Made by a program: the position numbers and the translations under genes | Shown here: positions 1-10,339 of the stretch, one piece after another | How positions within the stretch are numbered: position 1 is the first letter of the stretch | Layout of the letters: every line of letters starts with the position of its first letter | NCBI GenBank assembly: GCA_010645155.1 | Contig: CM021318.1 | Location: 526,411 to 590,410, forward strand | Length of the DNA: 64,000 bases | Direction: 5' to 3' | DNA from: Tigriopus japonicus | Lineage: Eukaryota; Arthropoda; Copepoda; Harpacticoida; Harpacticidae | Notes under the pieces: generated by a model | Told to the model about the DNA's origin: nothing | Seen by the model: only the letters and a program-made list of their open reading frames with translations | Database searches by the model: none

Positions 1-317
1 ATCGCATATTGCTCCCAAGTCTCTGGTGTTTGGCTCGTCTTGGCGTTTCCCAATTTTTGGAGAATTTGACCCCTCAGTTCTCGATGGTATGAGTTGAACC
101 AAGGGGTCTTGGGTCCTCTTCTCCTCGCCTGAACTGAAGAGGACCCTTGGAATGCTTGCGAAATGCCTTGGGCCACTGCAGTTGGATTGTAGTCCTTCCG
201 GGTGTCGATGGATAACTGCAGGGCCTCAAGTTGAGCCGCGCACTCCTGCACATTGACCACGCACCTCCCCATTTTAATTGGGTCGAAAAGGGTGTCCAGA
301 ATTGCCAACAGAAATTC
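1..317. other. Intergenic, no gene seen
   Basis: Open frames of 60-95 codons occur on both strands, but none shows a recognisable domain, splice context or codon pattern. No repeat was recognised before the LINE tail that follows. Confidence 0.5.
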
Positions 318-417
318 TTTGGTAGACTAATTATCATATATACGATAAATTTACACATTTTATCAAGGGTTTACTTATCTACAAGGAATCCTATTCCTTG
401 TAGCGGTGGTAAAAGAT
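318..417 (+). mobile_element. LINE 3' tail fragment, copy 1
   Basis: Short plus-orientation fragment of the non-LTR retrotransposon tail seen better at 37368-37688. It keeps the TTGGTAGA..CAAA-like segment and the terminal palindromic signature AAGGAATCCTATTCCTTGTA followed by GCGGT. The reverse-transcriptase part is missing and the copy is diverged. Confidence 0.55.
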
Positions 418-2314
418 CTCCAACAAACCCAAAATAATATTACTTAATTTTTAAAGTATTGAGGTAAAACAGAAATAAGGAACTTCCTTGAATGGCATTC
501 AGAGTGCAAATTGAAAATATTTTTACGTTTTCTTCAAATTTAAAATAATCCAATTGTGTACTTTTAAGACGAGATGGTGAGATTTCATATAGGCTGAAAC
601 TGGAATACAATCTAAAACCATGAATATTTGATCAAGTTTACCACATAATAAATAATTCATGAAACACTCGTTTTTTGGCCATCTAAAAGCTCAAGATACC
701 ATCATCATTTGGATAGAATATCACCACAGAGAAAAATGTCTCTAAAGTACGCCTCCATCTAAATCTTGAGCACTTCATACTTGTACCAAAATATGGCTAC
801 GAACCCAAAAATACTAAATCTCAAAATGTCAATATATTCCCCATCTTTAAATGTGCAATCAATTTGCAATCAAGCGAGTAACTACATTCATATTTGGACA
901 TCACAAAATAATTAACACTCATTTATTCTCATTCATTCGTTGCACATATTGGCTCGATCATTTCAACATTTTGTACTTGCCAAAAAAAGAAAATGTTTTT
1001 TTTTTTTAAAGTAACGGAGAAACTTCAATTTTTGCTTTTCATTAAAACTTATTCCAACAAGGAAATGCTCATAAATCAACCATTTGCCTTTCGCAAATCT
1101 CAGGATCCCATAAATAACTCTGCTTTGGTTGACCATGTTATCTGTTGGGCGTTGTCTTGCTTGTAATGGAACAACCCATGGAACTTTCCATGAAATGACT
1201 AATCCACAATAGCCTCCAACAAAAGCTTTTACGCCAATGTCAAGTCCCAAAATCCCTCAAACATGTCTGGTATTCCCTGGATTCCAACCGAAAAACTCCA
1301 AATGGACCATTTACTAGCATGGGTGTTCCAATGGATTGCATGATAAACACTCATTTCTGATTGGTAGTGTGTATGTAGGTGTGTGTCAGTATCTTGAGTT
1401 AAACAAAATCGCTTCGACTCACTCACGCAATCAATCACATCAAGCCTGAAACATGGATAGATAGTCAAAAAGAAAGTTCATTTCCCTCATTCGCGGAGTC
1501 AGTGTCCTTTGGAACGTGGATAGATCCACGGCTGGTACTTCAGTGTGTTCCACAATTATCTTTACACTGATCCACCTTCAAGTTCTTTGTACACTATTTC
1601 AACCGATTGGTCTTTGTCGGTGTTGAACAAAGAGAGGGTTCCGGATTTACAAGGATTCGTAATTTTCAGTTCCATGTGTCTTTTGGTTCAAAGGTTTGCT
1701 TTGATTCACTCAGATTACTATGAGTTCAGTTCCTTTTCAAGAAGAGCAAAGGCATGATTTCCACATTTCCACATTTGAGGTTAGTTTTGTGCAGCCAATT
1801 TGCTAATATTTTACCCTTTTCCAATTGGGTTTGGCATCAAGTGCTCCACTTCAATAATTTCGTTCTCATTCTACTTGAGCAAAAAGGTTCTCCATCTAAA
1901 AAAGTGCACATAACTAACATTTAGAATTCGTGGTCTTCGTCAAAGATATGTTTGAACGGAGTAAGTCGTTAGATGTCGTTGTTGGAGAACCTCACAATGG
2001 TGTGAAGAGCAAACTCATTTGTCAAATCAATAGAGGATGACACACTTCACGTCACGATTATTTCAAAAAGAACTTTGTGTGTGATAAACAACGTGCTCGA
2101 AACTAATGCATTTTTTCTCAGAGACTTTCTTTTTCTTGCAATAATTTTACTCATGGAGGAGTTTTCTTTTATTTTCGTGATTTAGTTAATTACATTCTTG
2201 AAACTTCAACAAATATTGGCTAGCAAAAAAATGTCATATTTACTACAGAAAAAGGAGTACTTGGCGCCATCTATTGGTGGAAATTTAAAATATAATTATC
2301 AAAGCCTTATAGAG
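418..2314. other. Intergenic, AT-rich, no gene seen
   Basis: About 1.9 kb of AT-rich sequence. Open frames such as the minus-strand ones at 963-1250 and 1229-1468 lack domains and splice signals and look like chance. No tandem array or TIR element was recognised. Confidence 0.5.
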
Positions 2315-2543
2315 CAGGGGTAAGCAACCGGTGGGCCGCGGCCCACATGTAGGCCCAGGAGCTTTGGGGAAAGTCCAAAATAGTGGGCTTGCGAGACATC
2401 CATAGTACTATACTGGTGGGCCCAGAGGTCTTTGATCGTTAATTTATAAGCCCCTGAACCTACCAACGTCTGTATGGTGGATCTCTGACGACTTGAAATC
2501 AAATTTGGTAGGCCTTGACCCAAAACACAATTGCCGGTCCCTG
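2315..2543 (+). mobile_element. hAT-like MITE, copy 1 (TIR CAGGGGT.GCAACC)
   Basis: A 229-bp element, GC-rich against its surroundings. The left end CAGGGGTAAGCAACCGG and the right end TTGCCGGTCCCTG are imperfect inverted repeats of the CAGGGGT-G-CAACC type common in hAT transposons. It is flanked by TTATAGAG on the left and TTATGGAG on the right, an 8-bp target duplication with one mismatch, as expected for hAT. Inside it is rich in GGGCCC-type motifs. There is no coding capacity, so it is non-autonomous. Relatives lie at 40759-41007 (opposite orientation) and about 55586-55802. Confidence 0.85.
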
Positions 2544-2875
2544 TTATGGAGGATGTTAAAGAAGGTGGCATTCTTGTCACCTAGATGACTGACGCATAAT
2601 TCAGCATGCCCCCGGAACACATTTTGCTCTTGTTCTCAAAATAAACCACTAGTCGTCAGAGCAAGCCTTCTTCAGGAAGCAAAGTCGAGCTTCAGTCAAA
2701 GAAATTTGTGACAATCAGCGCCATCTTGAGCTAGAAACGATTGTGGGTGCTTCTGTTAAATCTTTGGCCTTAACTTAAGATTACTCAGCGTAACTGAGCG
2801 TGCGTTGGGAAAATATTGTTTTCTATTTCCGCTAAAATCATGACATGAACGAAACAAAATATTCCTGAAATAAAA
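2544..2875. other. Intergenic, no feature seen
   Basis: About 330 bp between the MITE and the microsatellite. No gene or repeat recognised. Confidence 0.4.
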
Positions 2876-3005
2876 TATACATACATACATACATACATAC
2901 ATACATACATACATACATACATACATACATACATACATACATACATACATACATACATACATACATACATACATACATACATACATACATACATACATAC
3001 ATACA
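2876..3005. repeat. (ATAC)n tetranucleotide microsatellite
   Basis: About 32 uninterrupted ATAC units. The minus-strand open frames made of MYVC repeats across it are by-products of the 4-bp period and are not genes. Confidence 0.98.
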
Positions 3006-3490
3006 ACTTTATGATTTTGAACTCAATGATATCGAAGCTGAGCTCCAAAAGACTCGAAATATGAAGAAAAATCAACTTAAGCTGGAACCTGCAATTTTGG
3101 CCGCAAGTTTAAGTTGAAGATAGCTCTGAAATCAAGAGACTTTGCCCCTGTTTTGCCTCCATCTAGTACCGATTTTTGTAACCTTCGGTTAAACTTCTCC
3201 ATAGGTCTTCCACAAGCTTCAAATTTCATTGTTGGAAAAACTGAACTTGAAACGTAGACGCGTACGAGTTATTGGCATCGAAAGTGTTAAATCATCTTCA
3301 TGCTCCAAAAACCACCCCGGGAACGTTCATGATCGAGCTTTCTTATCGACTACCAAAAAGGAATCCTTCGGTAAAAAATCCCATTTCGAACGTTTTTTAT
3401 TGGGAAAAGACGTCGTCTTGGCCGTGTATGACTCACACGAACCGCGATTTCTCGGGGCTCTTACACCAACCGTCGAGCTGAAGGTGTAAA
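3006..3490 (+). pseudogene. Possible decayed retroelement gag/protease remnant
   Basis: Just after the microsatellite a plus-strand frame reads LYDFELNDIEAELQKTR, which looks like a short coiled coil. Further on, about 3168-3280, a frame reads SIGLPQASNFIV and then, after a one-base shift, EKLNLKRRRVRVIGIESV. The order SQASFI-type loop, then L-x-L-K-R, then I-x-GI resembles the retropepsin-like protease region of BEL/Pao LTR elements. The catalytic DSG is not intact, several stops and a frameshift intervene, and no LTR was found. This is a weak resemblance only, and chance is a real alternative. Confidence 0.22.
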
Positions 3491-6400
3491 ACCTAGCGAG
3501 TACTCGAAGGATGACTCTGATGAGAACGGAGTTATCCTCACTTTTCTCTCAAATCAGTTTCAAGTCCGAAGCAACCAAGATCATTGATGACGATCGACAA
3601 ATAGTGTTTTACGCTTCACTCCCTTAACAGACGACCAAATCCCCTGGAGGCTCGTTCAAAAAAGATGTTGTTGGTGTTGTGGCAATTGCTCGGGATCGTA
3701 CTGTACATCCTCCTTTAACGACGGTATTCCCACATGTTTGGATTGGATCGTCAGATTCTGTTCAGTCGCTTACGTGCTGTCAACGCATTCGCATCTCTTC
3801 GTGAAGTCATGACGACCTCCAGTGTGTGTTACTGAAAAAGTCGATACTCTAAATCGCATGAGTTACGAAGAGCCAGGAAGCTATATATTTCTAACTCCTG
3901 TACTATAGTGAAACAACCCCTTCAAGTGCCATTCGTTTCATCACCTGTCAGCGATACAATCTAAACCTTATATTTTCCAACCGGGTAAGATATGTATAAT
4001 ATACGAAACGGCCTTGGCTTTAAGGCAAGATATTAGAAAAATATGTCACAATTTTCCTGCTCCTTCAAGCTTGATAAGTTGAAGGATAAACGTAACAGAG
4101 ACAGGTGATATATTTGGTCACTCATCACCGAGATTAACTGGAAAGCGACGAGATGCAATCACTCCTGACATTTCAGATTGAGAGAAATTGGCCTCATTAG
4201 AGTTCACAACACAAAGCCAGTAGACATTCGACGTGAGATGATAGTGGTCGGCAAGTGAAAATAAAAGTGATTTGAAGATGAAAAGCGAAACTGGTTTGCA
4301 CTCGTTGATGAGGTTTTAGCGCTGAACTTGAAGAACCAGGGACAGAAATTGCATTTTGACTTGCTTGTGAAAAGTTGAGATCCGTGCAGAAACACCAATA
4401 TTGCAATTTAAGGTTGGTGAGTTACATATTCAACATCAAAAAGATTTAGATGTGTTTTGGCCTAAATAAAAAAACCAACGGTTTTTAAAGCCTTGAGTGT
4501 CGAATCAGACACCTGGCAATAGATATCGATTGACATAACTGAAGTACAAGGGTGGGCGTGCCTATAAAATAAGCTCCAGACAATAAATTGTCTTGAAGTT
4601 GACGTGAAAGATGCTTCAAACTCGTTACTAATATTTGATTGAAAACTAGCGTGGCCTTCGATTTCAGAAAAGGTCGGAGAATGGTCATTCCATTTTGGCA
4701 TGACTTGTTCTTCTCTGAAAAAGCAGATTGACATATTCCAGTAAAGTAATTGAACTTGTTTTTAAAAATTGATTTTAAATGAAAAGAATTCCGTTAAAAT
4801 GTGAAAAGTCTAAATCATGGAAAAGCACCTAACCCTGTATGCTTTATGGAAAGTAATGACTTGGGCTCGGAATATTTTTTTTAGTTGTGGAGCAGAAATC
4901 CCAGAAGTTTCACAACGTAGTTCAGCTGATGACTGACGAGCCTGATCATCAGCTGACCCTACTCCTTGAAACGTCTGGAATTTCCGCTCCACAGCAAAAC
5001 TATTTTCCGGCCCTAGACTAATGAGAGATTGATTGTCAATAAAAAACACAAAGGCATGATTGATAACCCCATCTTGAATTTTGTGGTTAAAAGCAATGTT
5101 GGTTTTTAAAGTCGACCATTTGTCTCTTTTTATATTAGTGACACTGTCTCAATGGAGAAATGAAAAAAGTGGCTTGGACTCACCACTGGTCTAAAAAGGA
5201 AATAAGCTTCAATTGTCATGATTTATATGCATAAACTTGGTTTAAAATATGCCGAGGAATTACCCGATTATCCAATCATTTGTCGTCAAAAGTGAAGTTC
5301 CGTGTTCAAAAAGGAAGAATGTTGAATAGCATGCCAAATGAAATGTACTTTGAGTCACTTCTTACGCGATCAAATCAAATCTTGAAGTGCGATACACGAA
5401 ATTAGCACCTCTTGTGAGAGAATAATCAAACAGCGATTTGGAACGAAAGATATTCATACTAAACCGCAAAGTTGACTCTCAAACATTCTTTGTTTACAAA
5501 TGCAATCGGGACTTGTTGAAAAAGTATTCAAAATGTACACAAAGGCATGTTTGCAACCATTTCTTGAGGCCTGGAAGTTTTGGTTTTCTTAGAACTCAAT
5601 TTTACTTTTGTGTGCAAACAATGAGTCCGTTTCTTGGTTCAAGGCCCAAATGTTTCCGCCTTGTCATCTCGCTTAATTCTAGAGAAAGTTTGCATTGAAG
5701 TCTCTCAACAATCAAGAGTTATAAAAGCTTAATTAAGGTTAGATTGCGAGCTGTGAAGCGGTTCGTGGAAAATTAAATCCTCTCCATTGAACGGTCCAAA
5801 TCTTTTAGAATCAAGAAAAAAAAACACCAACCACAGGTTCATATTTTATGGACAGTGTCACCTATACTGTACATTTCAAAAGTCAAAACCGTCCAGACTC
5901 AAATCTTGATCTTTGTTCAAATTGCATCCTATGAAGTTTGAATGTAGGTGTTGCCCATAAGATCGTATACTTTAGTGTACCTATGACAAATGTACGTACT
6001 TGAAGCGTTCGTTGGCCTGAAGTCATTTTGTCCTGATCGTTTTTGGTCGTGGTAACAAAGAATTCATACGGTACTCTTACTATTTGTGCTTACTAAACAG
6101 CACTCAATCACAACGTTCAAGGTCACTCTTCAAACAATATTGGAGGTGACAAAACTGACGCTAAAAAACCAACTGATTTGAAAGGTCATTTTGTAAGATT
6201 GTCTCGAGTTAATGTAGTTAGAAATACCGATGAAAGTGTGATGGAATCGCATTAGCTTTGCAGGTGCAAATCTTTTCTGATTTACGTTAAGGTGAACACT
6301 TTTTGTGGTTGGTCCACCAAACCGATAAGCGGTTGACAGTTCACAAATTGGTCAAGACATTTGATTTGGGCGATTAATTGCGGTGATTTGGTAAGCTAGG

Positions 6401-7314
6401 GAAGGACTTGGATGGTCATTTAGTCCTCTGAAAAGAATTCATTTTATGCCTGCTTTTGCTGGAACGGTGAAGGTTGACCTAATTCGCATCTCAAGCCTAT
6501 TAGTGCATTCTTTAACTCAATTCTTATTCAAAACATATACACGAACTTCATAAAAGCTATCACTCATATGGCGTCATGTTAGAAGCGCAAAAGCGTTAAA
6601 ACGACACAAAAAGTAGTGATGGGCCCAAAGCGGTTTCCGGAAACCGAAATAGACATGTACTACATAGAATTAAGTGTGAAAACAAAATTGAAGACCGTTT
6701 TAGTCAAAAAACCTGGGAAACTTAAGTTTTCCGATTTTTTAAATTTGAGATTGTTCAACATGGAACACATGAGCAATTTAAAATTTTCAAGCAAATTTTG
6801 CAGAGAAATCATTTTGCAGTCACCTCCTTTCGGTTTCGGTTAAGAGCATTTTCGGTCTATCGCTACAAAAAAGTGAAAGTTAACTGATGAAGTGTGCTTC
6901 AAGTTTTACATTTTGGAAATGCAAGATAATTCCTATATTATTTGCTAATAAGTAACCTTCAGCTTGGAACCAAGACGACTTCGATGGATTACAAAATAAG
7001 GCTTTCATTTTGTCCTAGAGAGCGTCTAAGTAAATTGATGTAGGGTTTCTGCAGGTATCCTAAATTTGATTCTAAATTATTTCTAAGCGATAAATAATAA
7101 AATAAATGACCATGCCCCAGTATAGTGAGACGTTTGTCTCAAGTGCTTTTGCCTCCCCATTTCACTGGATCTAATATTTAGACACTCGGAAAATCAAATT
7201 TAAAACCATCTCAACACCCCTCTGAACTTATGAGGGACTTTTTACACTCTATTGCTTTTCCTTGTAAAACATCCAAATGGTCAAATTGATGCAAATAAAA
7301 GTGTGAATACGGAA
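3491..7314. other. Intergenic, no gene seen
   Basis: About 3.8 kb without a convincing gene. Frames at 4197-4406 and 4462-4734 (minus) and 5438-5698 and 6616-6843 (plus) have no recognisable motif or splice partner. No TIR element or array was seen. Confidence 0.5.
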
Positions 7315-7542
7315 GGGGAGATGGTGTAGCGCTGTTGGTCAACGCGCGACCGAGCTATGCTCGGGTTCATGGGTTCGATCCCAGGTCTCCCCCCTCACCT
7401 CCCAATGGTCAAGTGGATACGTCGCCTCGAATGGCGCCTTCTAAGAACCCAGAATGGGCCCAATGACTGTAGATATTGTAAATCTATTGTATATATCCAA
7501 TGAGAATGTGCAATCTCGCAATAAACACTAAAAAAAAAAATT
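7315..7542 (+). mobile_element. tRNA-derived SINE-like unit
   Basis: The first 78 nt (7315-7392) form a tRNA-like head. GGGGAGA at 7315-7321 pairs perfectly with TCTCCCC at 7386-7392 as a 7-bp acceptor stem. An A-box-like TAGCGCTGTTGG and a perfect B box GTTCGATCC (internal RNA polymerase III promoter) are present. The T stem and anticodon stem are imperfect, which argues against a functional tRNA. A non-tRNA body of about 130 bp follows and ends AATAAACACT plus a run of A. Head, body and A tail together are SINE architecture. No clear target duplication was seen. Confidence 0.65.
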
Positions 7543-10246
7543 GCAACAAACACCAAAAGAATTACAATAATGGCTTGAAACACATGGCGGTATCACACCT
7601 TGGCGTATTTGTTGATCGTACCCTAACATCTCAACGTCATTTCAAAGGGCGCCATATTTCATGGTACAACTCAAAACAATGCAGCGACTCCGTTGAAGCA
7701 AACTGAGCTGAGCGCTAAAGGGCAATCAACAACATTGTTGATTCAATCAAAGACATTGTGTAATATTTCAAAGCATTGAACTACTCATTTAGATATCCCC
7801 AAGATATTCCTGAACTATTCATAACTCTATCGCGGGTTCCTTAGTAACTCAAGACGACAACTTCTTGAACAAACCTCCTTGCTGCTTTTGAGGTGAAATA
7901 CCGTCGAGTAAGAACGGTCAAAGGTAGAATCTTCGAAGAAGTGCTATCAAAGTTGGATGGGGAGTGATGCCAAAGGATATCGTTGAACTCATGTGGTCTT
8001 GATAGATAACTGTATATAGACATTAAAACCGGTTGAACGCTGTTGGGGAAACATAAGGATGACAAAGGTGTTTATTACTTTGAATAAGTTCACTTTAAAA
8101 AAAAGAAGAGAAAGAAGAAAGATTCCTAGAAAAAGTGATCAGGTAACTTATCCCAACATATTTAGTAGGATTAGCAACAATCCAGAGAAGTAATTTGCTC
8201 TAAAATGCTTGCAGAATTAAAAATCGAAACCAATGTCAACGTGAGGGTTTCGTCCGATTGTTTTAGCATTCATCATATTATTAACTTAGATGCTATTAAC
8301 ATATCAATGAGTTAATTTGTTGTTTTGGTTGATAATCCTCCTTATATCAAATAATACGAGAGTTATCCTAGAGCACTATGATAAAAAGAGTACGCGCATG
8401 GTCCGCCTTAGGAGCAGGGTCTTCACAGGATTTGAGTGGAAAAAGGAAAGTAGAAGAAAACATTTCTATAAATTATTGTATTTTCAATAAAATATTATAC
8501 TTAAATTTTTGTACTTGTTTTGATAATGGCAATATATTTCCTTGCATTTTCTTCTATCCAAAGGTTGTATTATTTCTTGTACTTCCTTTTTTACTCTCGA
8601 CTCCTGTGGAAGGACTAAACCTAAAACGGACTGGTTAACTTATGAGTTTACTATTGTGATTTTAGTGCTTTAAGTTATACGGGGATTTACCGTCCAGAAC
8701 GAGGTTTAGGGGCAAGGTAAAAAATTGCCAATTCATTGAGAATTGATTCCATTCTTGTGCCATTTTGATGACACTAAGGAATGTATTTTAACGCAGAATC
8801 AGAATGTCAGTGAAATCTAACGACAATTTATCAAAACAATATTTCAGAAGTGTTTTTCTTCATTGAGTCTACAAATGGAAAGTTTTTTTTCTGACATTGG
8901 ATGACCATGGAGACAACGAAAACTAGTCCCAAATACAAAATTAACTTTAGTAATTTGATCCAGCAACAAATTATAGTTGGTCACAACCGTGATAACAACG
9001 CAAATGTGAAATCAGCAAACTCGAAGGTCAAAATGACACTTTGTGACAAACCTTGATAAAGACAACTACACGTTTTTTCATCAAAACATAACCCGAAAAG
9101 GTACGGTGCAAATCAGCACGGTAAAAAGTCATCAAAGATGCACTGAAAAAAGGACAATTGTTTAATTTATCGAAAGTGTTCATACACATGATTGTTGTCA
9201 TGATAAATCAAAGTTCAAAACAATAGCTGGTTTTAGCGTTGAAATAATTAAGTTCTTTCAAAATGTTGCGAGGTACGAGTTGTGATCCTAAAGTTTGACA
9301 AGAAGACAAACGAAACTTAATTGGACCGACACTTGCAATTGTTATCCGAGAATGGTTAAATAAAGCTGTTGTGGTTAATATTTGACGAACTAGGATATCA
9401 CCACGACAATCGAGTTAAGTCGCCAGAGCACAGCTAAATGCTGTATGATGCTATTTCTCATCATGCACATGTAATTAGAGCTCGAGGAAAAAATAATGCC
9501 TAGCTCTTCCTGGTATCTTGGTCGATTTCCTGATTGTTTGCTTATCAACAAGGCAAGTGCATTCTTAATAATACTTTTGTAGCAAAATCAAGCTACCAAT
9601 TGAGTTATAAAAATGAAGTTGAATTGAGCATTGGGGTATTTTGTTCCCCACCAATAGATGAGAGCATTTCAGAAGGACGTTGTTGGTGAATCATTGCTTG
9701 ATCTCACATTTATCACGGGCCATTACTCAACCAAAGCTGTCATTCTGTCAATTTGCTCACTCTAAAAGATGTGAATCGGTTTGGTCTCCAATTGTATAAC
9801 TGATAGTTACCAGGTTAATATGAGTCAATGCATTCTATTGCAGATTGGTGTTTTAAAATCCTGAGAATCGGTTGGCAGCGCCTAAGAGAAGCCCACAAAA
9901 ACGACAACGCGCCTTCTTCCATTAACCCGGAACTCTTTCAAATTTCCCGCCTTTTTCTAACTAGATTCGAAATCAGCTGACTTTGCCGATTTCGAGCAAC
10001 ACGTGTATTCTGTCAGCCCATTTGGAAGACCAGCTCCGTCTCCATTCTTTGGTGCCATAACCCCCCTTGGGGTCAGAAAAGGATGCAAGTCAAACCACTT
10101 ACTAACCCGAAGAAATTCGCCATTTTACAAACCACAAGTAACCTTATTATCGGCAAACTCGAGAGTTTTTTCTTCAGGTTCGTTGGCGTTGACATACTCA
10201 TACGCATTATCATGTGTCCAAGTCTTATGCCTCACTTTGATTTCAG
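7543..10246. other. Intergenic, upstream of patched-like gene
   Basis: About 2.7 kb of AT-rich DNA. It should hold the promoter and first exon(s) of the patched-like gene, but no start codon, donor or TATA box could be assigned. The frame of exon A stays open upstream to about 10083, so the coding sequence may begin there without an intron. Confidence 0.4.
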
Positions 10247-10339
10247 ATGGGGCATTTGGGTAGCCAAAAATCCGGCCTTGGTCATTGTGTCCAGTTTGCT
10301 GGTGGCAGCCTTGAGCTCCGTCGGATTCCTCAATTTCTC
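10247..10339 (+). CDS. Patched-like exon A: first transmembrane helix
   Basis: Preceded by a pyrimidine-rich acceptor ending TTTCAG and followed by the donor GTAAGT. The first base completes a codon, so an upstream coding exon is implied unless the open upstream frame is used directly. It encodes WGIWVAKNPALVIV followed by a hydrophobic helix and VGFLNFS, the usual N-terminal 'xxG-xxVAxNP' plus TM1 of patched-related proteins. Confidence 0.8.

Noticed and set aside
2756..3075. Minus-strand ORFs made of MYVC repeats
   Set aside because: Pure by-product of the ATAC microsatellite.
7315..7392. Functional tRNA gene
   Set aside because: T stem and anticodon stem are imperfect, and a SINE-like body with an A tail follows.
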